A stretch of DNA of 64,000 bases from Ligula intestinalis (lineage: Eukaryota; Platyhelminthes; Cestoda; Diphyllobothriidea; Diphyllobothriidae): the NCBI GenBank assembly GCA_036362985.1, contig JAYGXS010000008.1, positions 26,637,922 to 26,701,921 of the forward strand, written 5' to 3'. Positions 21,640 to 32,599 of this stretch are shown here, in pieces. Under the pieces are notes generated by a model. It saw nothing but the letters and a program-made list of their open reading frames with translations. It was not told the origin of the DNA and made no database searches. The position numbers and the translations under genes were made by a program. Position 1 is the stretch's first letter. Every line of letters begins with the position of its first letter.

Positions 21640-22200
21640 TGTGATACTGATTATCGCGTAGTCTATTCTGAAGCTAGTTCAATCATGATAGGATGCGGGC
21701 TTTTTAACGAGCTTCGTTCTGACCACTAGCAAAACGTATGTACTGTAAAAAGTAATTACTTAAATAGTATGAGTTTTTATCGTTTATTTTGACTGCCTTT
21801 ATAAATTCAAATATATTTTATGGAAAACATGCACGAAAAAATATTTCTTGTGTTCGTTTGGTAACAAATTACGCCTTATTTAAATGTTTTACTTAAAGAA
21901 AGGGTATCTTTCGATTTAAAAAAATTCTGAATTGCCGAATAATTTTGAAACCTACAGACTGCTACACAAGAATTAAAGGTTTGCAAACTTCGCACTGTGT
22001 ACATTCTGTTTGGCCTACAGTTTGACGAGGAACTCGCATAGTTCTCAATGTTGCAATGGATGTGGAGCATGCTTTCTACAGCATAGGCAGCATTAATACA
22101 TTGACGAATGCGATGAATTATGAATGAACACCTCACAATCGTAAAAAAGCTCATAATTAGACATTTTTCTAAAACCGAAAGATACCAGAAATAGAAATAT
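21640..22200 (+). mobile_element. Copy of the fold-back element (family of 7625-8438)
   Basis: GACTGCCTTTATAAATTCAA.ATATTTTATGGAAAACATG, TATTTCTTGTG.TCGTTTG and AAAGAAAGGGTATC correspond to the left arm. A short inverted right-arm trace (TTTTTCTAAAACCGAAAGATACC) lies at 22160-22186. Most of the right arm is missing. Confidence 0.6.
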
Positions 22201-22339
22201 GCTGTATCTTGGAGTCGATCAGTAGGTTCAAGGTTATCTGGACACAGATTAATTTTGGAGGAAATTAAATAAGTATTTTGCTTACGCTCGAGGATGTCAC
22301 ATCTACTATGCTTTCGTTAGGTGGATATCATTGCCAGCA

Positions 22340-22545
22340 AAGATAAGGGGGACTGAAATGGCCATTTCTGGCTCGTTAGCCGTCATCAGTCAGTCATAAA
22401 CGCCAATCCCAAGTGGCGTCCTAACCGAGGCTCGAACTCGCAACCTTTTGATCAGAAGTCTAACGCTCTAACTAGTGAGCCACGAGCTCGTTGTCTAGCC
22501 GGTTTAGATCCGCAGATAGTGACACTCATTGATGAAAGTTCACCA
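22340..22545 (-). mobile_element. SINE family A, head and body with leader
   Basis: The reverse strand has CACTAGTTAGAGCGTTAGACTTCTGATCAAAAGG (read in parts), GCGAGTTCGAGCCTCGG and GACTGACTGATGACGGCTAACGAGCC. The anticodon-like arm reads TTAGA..TTCTGATCAA. The leader (TGTCACTATCTGCGGATCTAA) lies at 22500-22535. To its right, 22547-22590 is another family A tail in plus orientation. Confidence 0.78.
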
Positions 22546-22799
22546 CTCACCCCAAGGCAGAGGGGAAGGATTGAGTTCCGCAAGCGATTTGTGGGCTTTC
22601 ATCAACAGGGGGTTTCCTTTTTTACCCCACCTCTCCGGTTGGATTTTTTGCAGTCCTGCGTTCGCTTCTCAGCCTGGCCAAACACGCTGGTGCTATCAGC
22701 TGTTAGTTGCAAGTCCCATTTCGCCAGTGAACACGAAAAAACAATAAACAATGTGTCCTTCTGCTATGTGTTTTGGATTTTAATGGCGCCATCGGGGGG

Positions 22800-23310
22800 G
22801 TGGTAATGAAAACATCGAGTTAAATATGATGAGCTGTCAGGTGAGGATTTGGCCGTCATTGTGCCAGGTAAACGAAGACAGCTCTTTGACATCAAAAAAG
22901 GTCAAACCATGAAGATAAATCGCTAGACAGAGGTAGTGACCCTGCTCTCACTCCGGAGGTTTAATGCATTGCCGCTCTATGCTTTCCGCTTGGAGGTACC
23001 GCCATAATTTCAAGAAGCGCAAGCTGGTGCACCACCTCGAGGTGCTGGTGGCGGCCAGTGCGCCATAACGAATTGTGCCGTTCGACTTTGCGGTGTCGAA
23101 TGTCTGTTTATAGGAAAATTACTACCAGCTAAGCCAGTTTTATTCACTCGTTTGCAACGGCCAGACTCTGTAAGCCCTCAGTATTGCCAGTGGTTATTGA
23201 CACTCGCTGATGCACGTCCGCTTGACCGATAATTAATCTCATTAGTCCCACTTGGTCATGGGCATCGACAGAGGTCCTGACAGCCGTAACAGCTGGTAGT
23301 GTGCAGATAA
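22800..23310. other. Intergenic, nothing recognised
   Basis: No repeat or domain was identified. About 23190-23290 has weak resemblance to the SINE A leader (TGTTGAACGTT-like pieces) but not enough to call. Confidence 0.4.
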
Positions 23311-24560
23311 CATTGTCGCTCGTGGCTCAATGGTTAAGGCGTTTGACTTTGATCAAAGAAGTCACGACTTCGAGGTAGATGAGACCCATTAGCCGTCAGG
23401 TGAACGTTCATCAACAAGTGTCTAAATCCCCTGACCTAAACCAGGTAGACAACGAGGTTCTGGCTAAACAGATAGGTCGTTCGCATGGGATCAAATATGC
23501 CGCGAGTTTGTGTCTCGAGTGGGGCACAGACTTGGTCTGCGTATGACTGGCTGTGGACGGCTTTAAAGCCAGAAATGGTCATTCGAATCTCTCGAATTCG
23601 CCTGCAAAAAAGTCTTTCCATACTACCAGCTATAACGTTGGTAGGAGGCGCTGGCGAGGCCCAAGTCAGAGCCAGACAGATGAGATCCGTTAACGGTCAG
23701 GTGAACGTTGCTCAAGAGGTGTCAGTGTCCACTGAACTAAACCGGCGAGGCATCTAGCTCGTGGCTCATTGGCTAAGGCCTTTGACTTTGATCAATGAGG
23801 TCACGAATTCGAGGCAGATGAGACCTGTTAGCCATTAGGTGAACGTTCAAGTGAACGTTCAAGTGAACGTTCAAGTGTCTATATCCCCTGACCTAAACCA
23901 GGTAGACAACGAAGTCCTGGCTAAATGATAGGTCGTTCGCATCGGATCAAATAGGCCGCCAGTTTGTGTCTCGAGTGGGGCACAGACTTGGTCTGCCTAT
24001 GACTGGCTGTGGACGGCTTAAAAGCCAGAAATGGCCATTCGAATCTCTCGAATTCGCCTGCAAAAAATCTTCCTATACTACCAGCTATAACGTTGGAAGG
24101 AGGCGCTGACGAGGTCCCAGCCAGAGCCACACAGATGATTTCCGTTAACGGTCAGGTGAACGTTCATCAAAAAGTGACAGTGCCCCTGCACTTAACGGGC
24201 TACACGACAAGGTTACGGCTTAATGGTTACGGCGTTATTCTCTTATCAAAATGGTCGCCTGTTCGAGTTTCGGGTGGGACACCAGTTGGGTCTGGGTGTG
24301 ACTGGCTGCTGATGGCTAATAAGCCACAAATGACCATTTCACTCTCCTTTCCCTTTGCCGGCAATACTTTCTGCTTATACTACCAGCTGGCATTGGTGTC
24401 AGGGCCTCTGTTGAGGCCCAAGGTAGAGCTGAATAAATGGGTCCCGTTGGCGCTCAGGTGAACGTTCATCAAACAGTGTCAATATTATCTGACCTAAACC
24501 GGTGAGACAACGAACTCGTGGGTCAATGGTTAGGCCGTTTCGACTCTGAGGGCCGAGTGA
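23311..24560 (+). repeat. Head-to-tail array of SINE family A with a ~435-bp duplication
   Basis: tRNA-like heads lie at about 23325, 23758, 24213 and 24515. The segment from 23325 to 23755 is repeated from 23758 to about 24190 with matching internal blocks (TTTGACTTTGATCAA, CCCCTGACCTAAACCAGGTAGACAACGA in parts, ATAGGTCGTTCGCAT, CTCGAGTGGGGCACAGACTTGG). Three tandem copies of GTGAACGTTCAA occur at 23839-23874. The array suggests spread as multimers or local unequal exchange, not only single insertions. Confidence 0.8.
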
Positions 24561-24719
24561 GGCACCACTTGGGTCTGGCTATGACTGGCCGACAACGGCT
24601 AAACCGTTCTGAGTCAATGCGGCACGCATACGTAAGAGTGACCGGAAGGCAGGAATACTTCTGGGATCCGATGACAATTTTAGCCTGCATCCTATAACTC
24701 GAAGCCAAGAGCTGGCCTG

Positions 24720-24935
24720 TCACTTGCGGCTGAAAAGCAAGTTGTCCTTCTCAGTTTCATTTGAACCTCACCTACCTACTAACTGCCGACCAAGTGATGC
24801 TGGCAGTGCATATTCTAGTACTGTAACTTGTCTTCTGACTACTCTCTGTGCCATTGGTATTTCATCAATGCAGAAAAGTTTCTAGTCGGTGGAAGGTAAT
24901 AAAAAATCAGGAGTGTAAAACGCAGATTTTCGTGC
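24720..24935 (+). repeat. Repeat H
   Basis: Inverted match to 43180-43410: AAAAGCA.GTTGTCCTTCTCAGTTTCAT, CCTACTAACTGCC, GTGCATATTCT.GT, GGTGG.AGGTAATA, GGAGTGTAAAACGCA. It has no coding signature. Confidence 0.55.
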
Positions 24936-25105
24936 ATGTACGAAAAATTTGAAGTAATAATCATAAACCTTGGACGAATTTGTTACTGTTCAGAAGACGC
25001 AAACATAGCTATCAATTAGGCCAAAAAAAGTTAAACATAATCGGCAGGTGAAATCATAACCATATAATTTTCTTTCTTTGAAAAGAAACCATAGAGTACT
25101 TATGT
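24925..25105 (-). repeat. Repeat G, inverted end fragment
   Basis: The reverse strand has GGTTATGATTTCACCTGCCG followed by ATTATGTTTA and CTAATTGATAGC, as at 53872-53935. A second part, TTATTACTTCAAATTTTTCG, matches 53990-54015. Confidence 0.55.
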
Positions 25106-25135
25106 GACTTTATGCGGGAAATAAACTACTAGATA

Positions 25136-26110
25136 GGGATGTCAGTGGAGACGCTGAAGGAACTACTGATGTGTTGTACACAAAAGTTACAGTCTCTCTA
25201 CAGTGTCCATATGTACAGGCAAATAGACGGAGTGGTGATGGGCTCACCATTTGGACCATTACTCGCAAATGTCTTCATGAGCAAGGTCGAGGAAAGGATT
25301 CTCAGAAACACCATCGGGATTTGTTTTTAATGGTCGGTACGTGAATGATATATTTCGCATGACAAAGAAGACCGCCGATATCGATGACCTAGTTCAAAGG
25401 TTTAATATGGCCCACACACCGCTAAAGTTTGCTACGAAAACGGAGACGAACAACGTAATCGAGTGTCTAGATGCCCTCTTACACAAACAAGAGGATGGTT
25501 CAATGAAACGCCGGATAATCAGAAAGAAAACCTGAACGAGGCACTACACTCATTTTCAACGTTTCGTTCTACTTAACCTCAAAAGAAACACGGTCAATGG
25601 ACTAGCAGCCAGAATACGACGCGTTGGCTCTCCTGAAATAGTGGAAGGAGAACTGCAGCAGCTAAAGAATACACTCTGTGAAAATGGTGATCCAGCAAGG
25701 TAGATCCTTCGGAATATAAAGAAGCCTATCACAAAACCTGCCGTAGCCACGGCAGAAAAGAATGACCTATTTGTATGACAGCCTTATCTAGGAGGCGCAG
25801 CAAGCGAACTAGTCTGAATTCGCCTAAGGACAGCAGTCACGAATGCTTTTCTGGTGGCGAACTTACGCGCATTTCTCACAAACAACCCTTCTACAGATGT
25901 GTGGCAAAGGCAGACTACCGTTACAGGCCACATGCATGTACATTTATTCCTTCACCTTCTCCTGTGAAGCGGGATATATTGGCTGAACATCGAGGCGTCT
26001 GAAGAAGAGAGTATGCAACCATATACCAGCCTGCCTAGGTAAAGGTGAAAATCAATCGATTTCAAGCTCAATCCTTGCAGACTTGATCGATACGAACCAC
26101 CTAGATGACG
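25136..26110 (+). pseudogene. PLE of a second type, copy 1
   Basis: The first frame reads MYRQIDGVVMGSPFGPLLAN and VFMSKVEERIL (reverse transcriptase motif B). A frameshift near 25327 leads to GRYVNDIFRMTKK (catalytic YVDD changed to YVND), CLDALLHKQEDGS, RRIIRKKT and LNLKRNTVNGLAARIR. Further frame changes follow. TKPAVATAEKNDLF and NLRAFLTNNPSTD belong to the linker before the endonuclease. The GIY-YIG part (GIYWLNI...EEESMQPYTSLPR) is much decayed. It is distinct in sequence from the PLE at 39.9 kb and shares its family with 26538-27855 and 48772-49530. Confidence 0.83.
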
Positions 26111-26537
26111 CAAAAGAGGCTGTCAGGTTTCAACGTCCGGCCTAACTAACGAAGCTCCTAGCGAGTACTATCCCAAAATAATAAGGACGTAACACGCAAA
26201 AGTGTGACGAGGGATAATATTGAAGGAATGAGCAGAACCGTAATAATTGTCGGCAAGTCCAGCTGCGTAGGTGTAATAATGTGTCTATGTCCGCGGGTTT
26301 AGCGAAGCCGTCTAGGCATCAGCCAATCAGGAAAATGTGGGGGTATTGACGTCAGAGTTTGCAAGGAATCGATTAGCTTCGGTGTCTCGCGATGAGAGCG
26401 GGGCGCGAAAGTGCAAGAGCGGGCAGAGATAAGAAGGTGAATCGTCGCTGGACGCGCGAGTAGACAACGTTTAGGCAGAATGAGGAGGGGTGAATGCGCG
26501 CAGCACTACCAAATTCAGGCTGCCACAAGGCCTTGAA
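26111..26537. other. Spacer between two type-2 PLE copies
   Basis: No gene. It is GC-richer than its surroundings after 26270, with a CCAAT-like GCATCAGCCAATCAGG near 26320 similar to other CCAAT words in PLE-rich parts of the window. It could be the 5' or terminal region of the downstream PLE copy. Confidence 0.4.
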
Positions 26538-27855
26538 CATATACCAGGCACCAACACACCACTCCTCGCAAATGTCTTCATGGGCAAGGCCGAGTAAACG
26601 AACCTCAAGGACACTATTAATGACTGTGAATTCTATGTTCGGTACGTGGATGATATCTTCTGCTTGACAAAGAAGACAACCGATATTAATGGTCTAGAAC
26701 AAAATTTTAATACGGCCCACACAGCGCTAACGTGTACAGCGGAAACGGAGTCGAACAACAAAATCGATTTCCTAGATGTCTTCTCACTCAGACAAGAGGA
26801 TGGTTCAATCCAAGGCCGGATATTCCGAAAGAAAACCTGGACGAGGCAACACATTAATTTTCACCGTTTCATTCCTCTTAATCTGAAAAGAAACCTAGTC
26901 CAGGGGTTGGCAGCCAGAATAAGATACATCTGATCTCCTGAAGTATTTGAAGTAGAGTTGTAGCAACTACAGAACACATTCCGCAAAGATAATCAGCCAG
27001 AAAGGTTTATTCATAGGAACATGAAGGAGCAAGTCACAAGGCTTGCCGTTGCAGCGGCATAAAAGAAAGACCATGCAGCAAGTGAAATAGTAAGGCGGCG
27101 TTTAAGAACCGTAGTAAAAATTTCTTTCCCGACAGTGAACTTACGCGTATTCTTCACAAATGCTCCCCTTCTGTGGATGGGGATGAAGACAAACTACCGT
27201 TAAAGGATACATCCAAGGGTATTTACTCCTTCACCTGCTCTTGAGAAACGGGATATATTGGCCGAACGACGAGACGTGTGGACAAGCAGATACTTGATTA
27301 CATACCAGGCTGTCTAGTTAAAGTTTAAAATCGATCGACTTCATTTTAATCCTCTCACACTTAATAGATACGAACCACCAAGTTGACGCGACAGAGGCCT
27401 TTCAGGTCATATACCAGGCACCAACACACCACTTCAAGGACGTGTGCAAACCGCTGCTAGCCACAGCTGAGGCAGTAGCAATTCGTCTAGCGAAATCCAA
27501 TCTCTGCTGTCAGGAGACGCTGGTACAGGCAGTTTCCCTCCCTTGGCCGAATGCATGCGGGAATCCCACGCCACCAGAATCCACACCACCCTAAACCATG
27601 CCATTTGTAGTCACGGAGGATAGACATACGCAGTGTCTGCGTGTGACGTCGACTGTGAGAACGTCCTTCCTCTCCCCGCGGGTCGCACCCCAACGTCCTA
27701 AACACGCTGAATCCGGCATGCGCGAGATGAGGGAACGACGAGATGACTAATCACCTCCCTCCCCAACCACAAGAACCACATAAACACTGTGTATTACTGA
27801 CCGTTTTACTCTCTATGTCATTGTACTGGCCTGAAGATGAATGACCGAAAACAAA
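26538..27855 (+). pseudogene. PLE of the second type, copy 2, with 3' end
   Basis: Starts inside motif B (LLANVFMGKAE), then CEFYVRYVDDIFCLTKKT (both catalytic aspartates kept), NKIDFLDVFSLRQEDGS, RIFRKKTWTRQHINFHRFIP and LNLKRNLVQGLAARIRYI. After several stops the carboxy end is readable as LLATAEAVAIRLAKSNLCCQ near 27455-27510, and the 3' region runs to GGCCTGAAGATGAATGACCGAAAAC at 27829-27853. The segment is bracketed by a perfect 26-bp direct repeat (26538-26563 and 27408-27433). Confidence 0.83.
27831..27852 (+). other. Reduced PLE 3' motif (CTGAAGAT...GAAAAC)
   Basis: CTGAAGATGA, a short ATGACC spacer, then GAAAAC. The same plan occurs at 49497-49518 (CTGATGATGATTTGCTGAAAAC) in the related PLE. 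The intervening stem is nearly absent, unlike the first PLE type. Confidence 0.45.
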
Positions 27856-28074
27856 TGTGTACCAATACGACTTTTTAATCGTAAAATTGATTTTTTGTTA
27901 TTTAGGACAGTTGTCAGTCTAGGGCAGATTCCATTCTTGAAGAGATCAACCTAAACAAAATGCTTCAGAGGTACAGTTCTCGATCTACGATGAAGTACGG
28001 TCAAGTATTGTGACCAATACTGCCAATTTTATTCGCCTAAAATACTAGTCGCTGTAAGGCTGCTGTAGGGACTC

Positions 28075-28140
28075 GAGCACGAGCTCCAAGACAAAGCGGG
28101 ACAAGTGAGTTCCGTTAGCGTTAGGTGAATTCTGATCAAC
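28075..28140 (+). mobile_element. SINE family A, 3' fragment
   Basis: GCTGTAGGGACTCGAGCACGAGCTCCAAGAC (in parts) and GACAAGTGAGTTCCGTTAGCG match the tail at 51500-51535 and 51800-51870. No head is present. Confidence 0.55.
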
Positions 28141-28179
28141 GAATAAAAATATCAATAACTCGAACCGAAGTTCTCGCTA

Positions 28180-29570
28180 AGTTTCAATATGAATGAGATT
28201 ACATGCAGTACAGGTGAAAATTCATACAAAGTCGTGATAAATGTTGACTTGGCATACATTTGGTTCGGTTAATTTGATCTAATTAATGGATTTAATCCTG
28301 AGAAAGCCTGTTTGTAAGCAAAAGTGACTGTGTAGTTTAGTTTATATAAGGCCAATAGACATTAATTTTGACGAAACTGCAAACAGCCTGATATCGAGCA
28401 AATTTCCCATACTGCTGAGTAAGATCAAACTATACGCTATATTTGTATGCGTTGTGGTATTGGAGTACCCCATTATAAGCAAGAAAACTTTAAAATATAA
28501 TCCTTTCAAAACCGGAAATTTTTACCTTAGGTTGATGAAAATCAAGTGAAGCCACTTTTAAGGAATCGCATTTCTTTTCAGAAACAATGAATGATTTCAG
28601 TTTCAAAAATTATTCTCTGCCAATATCTAAAGGGTTTTGTCACAAAACTCAGTGTTATAGGTTTCTATGGCATTGAGTTTTACTAGGAACGGTAGCCAAA
28701 ACTACATAGACATCATCGTGTAAACGAATGCAAATAACAATATTAATATTAACCTACACGTGGCAAGATACTTATGCGTAAATTAGACACGGAACAGACA
28801 AAAGACTGAAATGTTTCGTAAAATCTTAGTAGTATATTCGGCCACCATTTTGCCTTCGAAAGCCTAGGACGGGTCCTACAAGTAATCAAATAGGGTGAAA
28901 TATGCTCTTATATAAATAGAAGAGTGAGTTCTTTCATTTTCAGTCAAAAATCTATGATATATTTTCAGATAAATTCAAAAACCTCGTCAAAATTCTCCAT
29001 TTCACTTCGACATTAACCTAGAAAAAGGTAACATGCACGGACATTCGTCAACTGAATATCTGATTAAAGTACTTTCTGAAGAGGTAACCTATTATGGGAT
29101 TTTTAGAATAAATCTTAGGCGTAACAATATCCGACGTCTGTTGTAGGCGTTCATTTTGCCCGATAATATGTTTTGGCAATTTGGGCAATTGATAAATATG
29201 GCCACTTTGCAATTTTCATAAGAACTAATGTCCACAACGTCATCTTTTTGATCAATGCTTGTAAGAAATATCTGATCTTAAAGATTTTGATATAAGCGTC
29301 GAACTGAACTTTGACCTATGGAGGAAAGTGTGAACGCAGAAAATTGTCGATAATTTGCCGGATGTTAAACTAAGTATAACCCAATACCTGAAATATGCTA
29401 CAATAAATTTTACTAGAGAAAAGTTATTTTGTGTAAAGGAAATGGTATGGCTATGCATTTACCTAAATATATATTTACATTAATTTGGACTAATTTAGGG
29501 CTGTTTTTCACGTTTGTAGAACTTGAGAATTCTTTCGTAAAGTTAATTTTTCTAAGCATATCATAAATCA
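28180..29570 (+). repeat. AT-rich repeat G, long copy
   Basis: Blocks in order (GGAACAGACAAAAG, TATATTCGGCCAC, TCATTTTCAGTCAAAA, GACATTCGTCAACTGAATATC, GGTAACCTATTA, ATGCTTGTAA, AAGATTTTGATATA, TTTTTCACGTTTGT) recur in the same order at about 52860-54010. Identity is moderate. No open frame persists across the copies, so this is not obviously coding. It may be the body of an old element. Confidence 0.65.
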
Positions 29571-29571
29571 T

Positions 29572-30240
29572 ATTGAGCCGCGTAGCTCAATGGTAGAGCG
29601 GTGGCTGCGCAAAAGCCTTCCCTGCTGTGTGGGTGCGACTCCCAACGAGGCCGCGAATTTTTCACGATTGGGTCAACTGAATAAAATATATCTATCAAAA
29701 CTCCTTAATAAGTAAGTGCGTATAGTAGTCATTCTGTTGGATTCTATATGATTGGTTAAGAGAGCCTGCTTGGACATTCAGCTTACTCTTTCGTTATCTT
29801 GGATGCCATACGTGCAGTAAGTTGGGCGGGTAAAAACGACCCAAATGTCATTAAAGTTGGGGCTCACGGTGAGACTCGTAGTTCAATAGTAGAGCGTTTG
29901 TTGCACAAAAGACTTAAACGCTATATGTGTTCAACACCCCCCCATTGGCGCGAATTTTTCAGAAGTGGCTTAAATGTATGAAGCAAATCTGTCAACCCCT
30001 TAATAATTAATTGAGCCTTGTAGTCATTCTGCTGTATTCTAGATGACTCCTTAGGAAATCCTACCTGGGGCAGTAATTTGGGCGGGTAAAATCGATCCAC
30101 GGCTCACGGTGAGCCTCTTAGCTTAATGGTAGAGCGTTGGCCGTGCAAAAGCCTTCCCTGCTGTGTAGGTTCAATTTCCACCGAGGCCGCGGATTTTTCA
30201 GAATAGTGTCAACTGAATTAAGCAGATCCAACAACCCCCT
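29572..30240 (+). repeat. Head-to-tail array of SINE family B (three units)
   Basis: tRNA-like heads start at about 29577, 29872 and 30115 (GTAGCTCAATGGTAGAGCGGTGGC and variants, then GTGGGT.CGACTCCCA and GAGGCCGCGAATTTTTCA). Each tail (TCAACTGAAT..AGCA.ATC..ACAACCCC) runs into the same leader (ATTCTAGATGA, AGTAA.TTGGGCGGGTAAAA.CGA, GGCTCACGGTGAG), then the next head. The heads are related to tRNA but lack a normal anticodon arm, so these are not tRNA genes. Confidence 0.8.
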
Positions 30241-30244
30241 CCCC

Positions 30245-30990
30245 TTACTATTGCCTCAAAGTTTTCAAATATGCTTTAATATCGGTTCGCGAGTGATTAC
30301 CAATCTTTCGCGAATCTCGGCATTTTGTATGACTTTTCACCCGCAGTACATGCTTCCTTTCACTTTGTCGGATCAGTACGGACAATGTGAGCGCAAGGGC
30401 GGACCTCCATGGAAGATTTAAAAGGAGAGGCTAATTAAACCACAGTAGAGTACTTTATAACTGACATAGCTGGCGCCAATGACGCTGACAGGCGCCTGGC
30501 CAAACAGCGTATCGTGTAAACTCTCAGCGAACATCCCCTGCAGATGAAATTTTGCGCACGCCATCTCTTTTATGATGATGATGATGATGATGACTGCAGA
30601 GTCGGACCTCACAGGTGGAAGAACATTCTGTGGCTTACAGTTCGCTTGAAAAGGCCGAGGAGCTGTCGGAGTGACAGGTAAGCACTATTGTCTATTTGTT
30701 TACCTGGTGGTTTTGCCCGTCATTCAACGCGACTACGAGTGGATTGCTGCTAACTTAAACACACCTATGGTCAAGGCTGTGCTCCCAAAAGTCTAAAAGC
30801 AGTAAAGTCGACATCGTAATAAAACAGGAGATGTGTTGTGGTTTATCAAGTAATATTTTTAGAATGGTACACTTAACAAAGGCTAGCAACCTTGTCGGCT
30901 CTTCTAAGGCGTCGAGCCTGCCGCTGACCACCACAATGATTACTTTGTTCAATAGTGCTCGCTGGGCTGGCCCAAAGCAATGAGCTTAGA
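30245..30990. other. Intergenic, repeat G end scrap and (ATG)n
   Basis: 30280-30335 (TTCGCGAGTGATTACCAATCTT) resembles 8830-8850 and 54025-54050, the distal end of repeat G. A GAT/ATG trinucleotide run lies at about 30572-30593. Nothing else is recognised. Confidence 0.45.
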
Positions 30991-31330
30991 CCGGATGCGC
31001 ACTCGCGCACCCCAATGCAGTGTAAGGATTATACCTAACAATCGACCCGGATGAACTCCCGGGTCACGCTATCGGTCCGCCCTCACACGGAGGTGCGACC
31101 AGTCGGGCGCGGGCAGCCAATGTGGCCAATCAGGCCAGAATATAACACGTGACTTACATTCCCTTATAAGCCTACAGACCTGAGCAAACAGGGAGAGTTG
31201 CAGCCACACCGGATAACGCGGACACGCTTGTCCGCTCCAAATGCCGGGGCTGGCCCCCAGGCAGAACAAAGAGCGCGCTGGAGATCAACCAGCGGCAACA
31301 GCCACCCGAGACAGCTCCTCCGGGTGGATT
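30990..31330 (+). promoter_or_regulatory. GC-rich island with CCAAT and TATA-like words
   Basis: A compact GC-rich block in an AT-rich neighbourhood. It contains GCCAATGTGGCCAATCAGGCC near 31117-31136, then CCTTATAAGCC near 31163 and CACACCGGATAACGCGG downstream, an arrangement that fits a CCAAT-TATA promoter reading right. No recognisable coding exon follows. CCAAT words of the same form occur inside PLE terminal repeats, so it may be a relic retroelement promoter rather than a host promoter. Confidence 0.35.
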
Positions 31331-32560
31331 CCAGAATTATGTCCTTCTTTTTTTGTTCTTCCTTAGGGATTTCAACAGGGCGTTATTTAATGGTGACGCG
31401 TCAGATGTCATCGTTGAAACAGTAGCAACGATGAACCCATCGTTATAAAAAATATCACCTTGCATAGACATTACCATGATTTAAGGAAACTGGAAAATTC
31501 CGATTGAGTGGAAAATTGGGGTTACTGAGTAAGCCGAAGTTTTAAATGTAGATAGAGTCTGTTCATGCAGAAAAACGAGTGAATAAATTGGCGTAATATG
31601 AATTGTAAGGTAACAAACTCAGAGCACAGAAGCTGAATGTCAACGAGGACTTTGCGTAAACTAATAAGCTTTTGCACGTTCCTTTATGAGGTTTTTGTAT
31701 TCATCGATTCTGCTCTATGGATAGAACATGTTTGCAAATCTTTCACACACAGCCAAAATAGAAAACTGATGAAATTTTTGACGTTCCATTTTTATATATA
31801 GGCTTGAGTACGGCTCCTATTTTCGGTGCATGAAAACAACTTACGGTCTTATAAGTTTAGTACTTAAACTTATGGCATTAAACGTAACAGATCTGCAAGA
31901 AATAATTTTTTAACCGACTTCGCTCATCTTTTTCTGAAAATAATGCGTTATCTCATATATGTACCTTCCTCAATTTCATGAAAGAAAAATGAAATGTTTT
32001 CTGTTCTGTGAACACATCTATTTATGAGAGTTTCTAGTCTTTATTGATGTTTTTATCGTACAACACGCACAAAGCAGGAAATTTTGGTCCGCAGCGTTCA
32101 ATAGCTTAGCCACTTCGTTGGATATCAACAAACAATGGATTTGGTCCGATTACGCCCCCAAAATACTGACCTGCGCTGAACTCTTTTCTAGTAAACAGCA
32201 TTTTATTGGCGGGCTTTTCAAATTGAGCCGCCATTTTTCCACCCTCCGATTTTTATCCCTCTTTGTTTATTTAAACTACAATGAGGTCATGCGTATACGA
32301 GGTCACGACGCCAGCGCCGTTTTGAAAGCAGTCCAAATTGGCGTATATTTGACGACCATTCCACGGACATTTATCCACGATGTCGAAAATTGCAATCATT
32401 ATTAAGCAAATCTAACAACCCCCCCCCCCCCCCCTTCCCCCCCCCCCACTCAAATGTAGATCTTCAAGTTTCATCAGATATCCAATCTACTGTACATAGA
32501 CTTCACTTCCGTCCACGTAATTATAAGTTCCTGGGTCCCTCCATCCCCGGAAGTAAGTCT
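31331..32560. other. Intergenic, AT-rich, with a poly-C tract
   Basis: No gene or domain. 32395-32447 has AAGCAAATCTAACAACC, like a SINE B tail, then C runs (32419-32434 and 32437-32447). No head precedes it, so only a tail fragment can be claimed. Confidence 0.4.
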
Positions 32561-32599
32561 GGAAATGATGATTTTCAGTGTAAGTACGAGAGGAAGGTA

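Noticed and set aside
23839..23874. CRISPR-like array
   Set aside because: The 12-bp units are contiguous without spacers and lie in a eukaryotic SINE; it is a simple tandem duplication.
29577..29650. Possible tRNA gene
   Set aside because: The A and B boxes are good, but the anticodon arm is abnormal, the 3' side runs into the SINE B tail, and near-identical heads recur in tandem; it is a SINE head.
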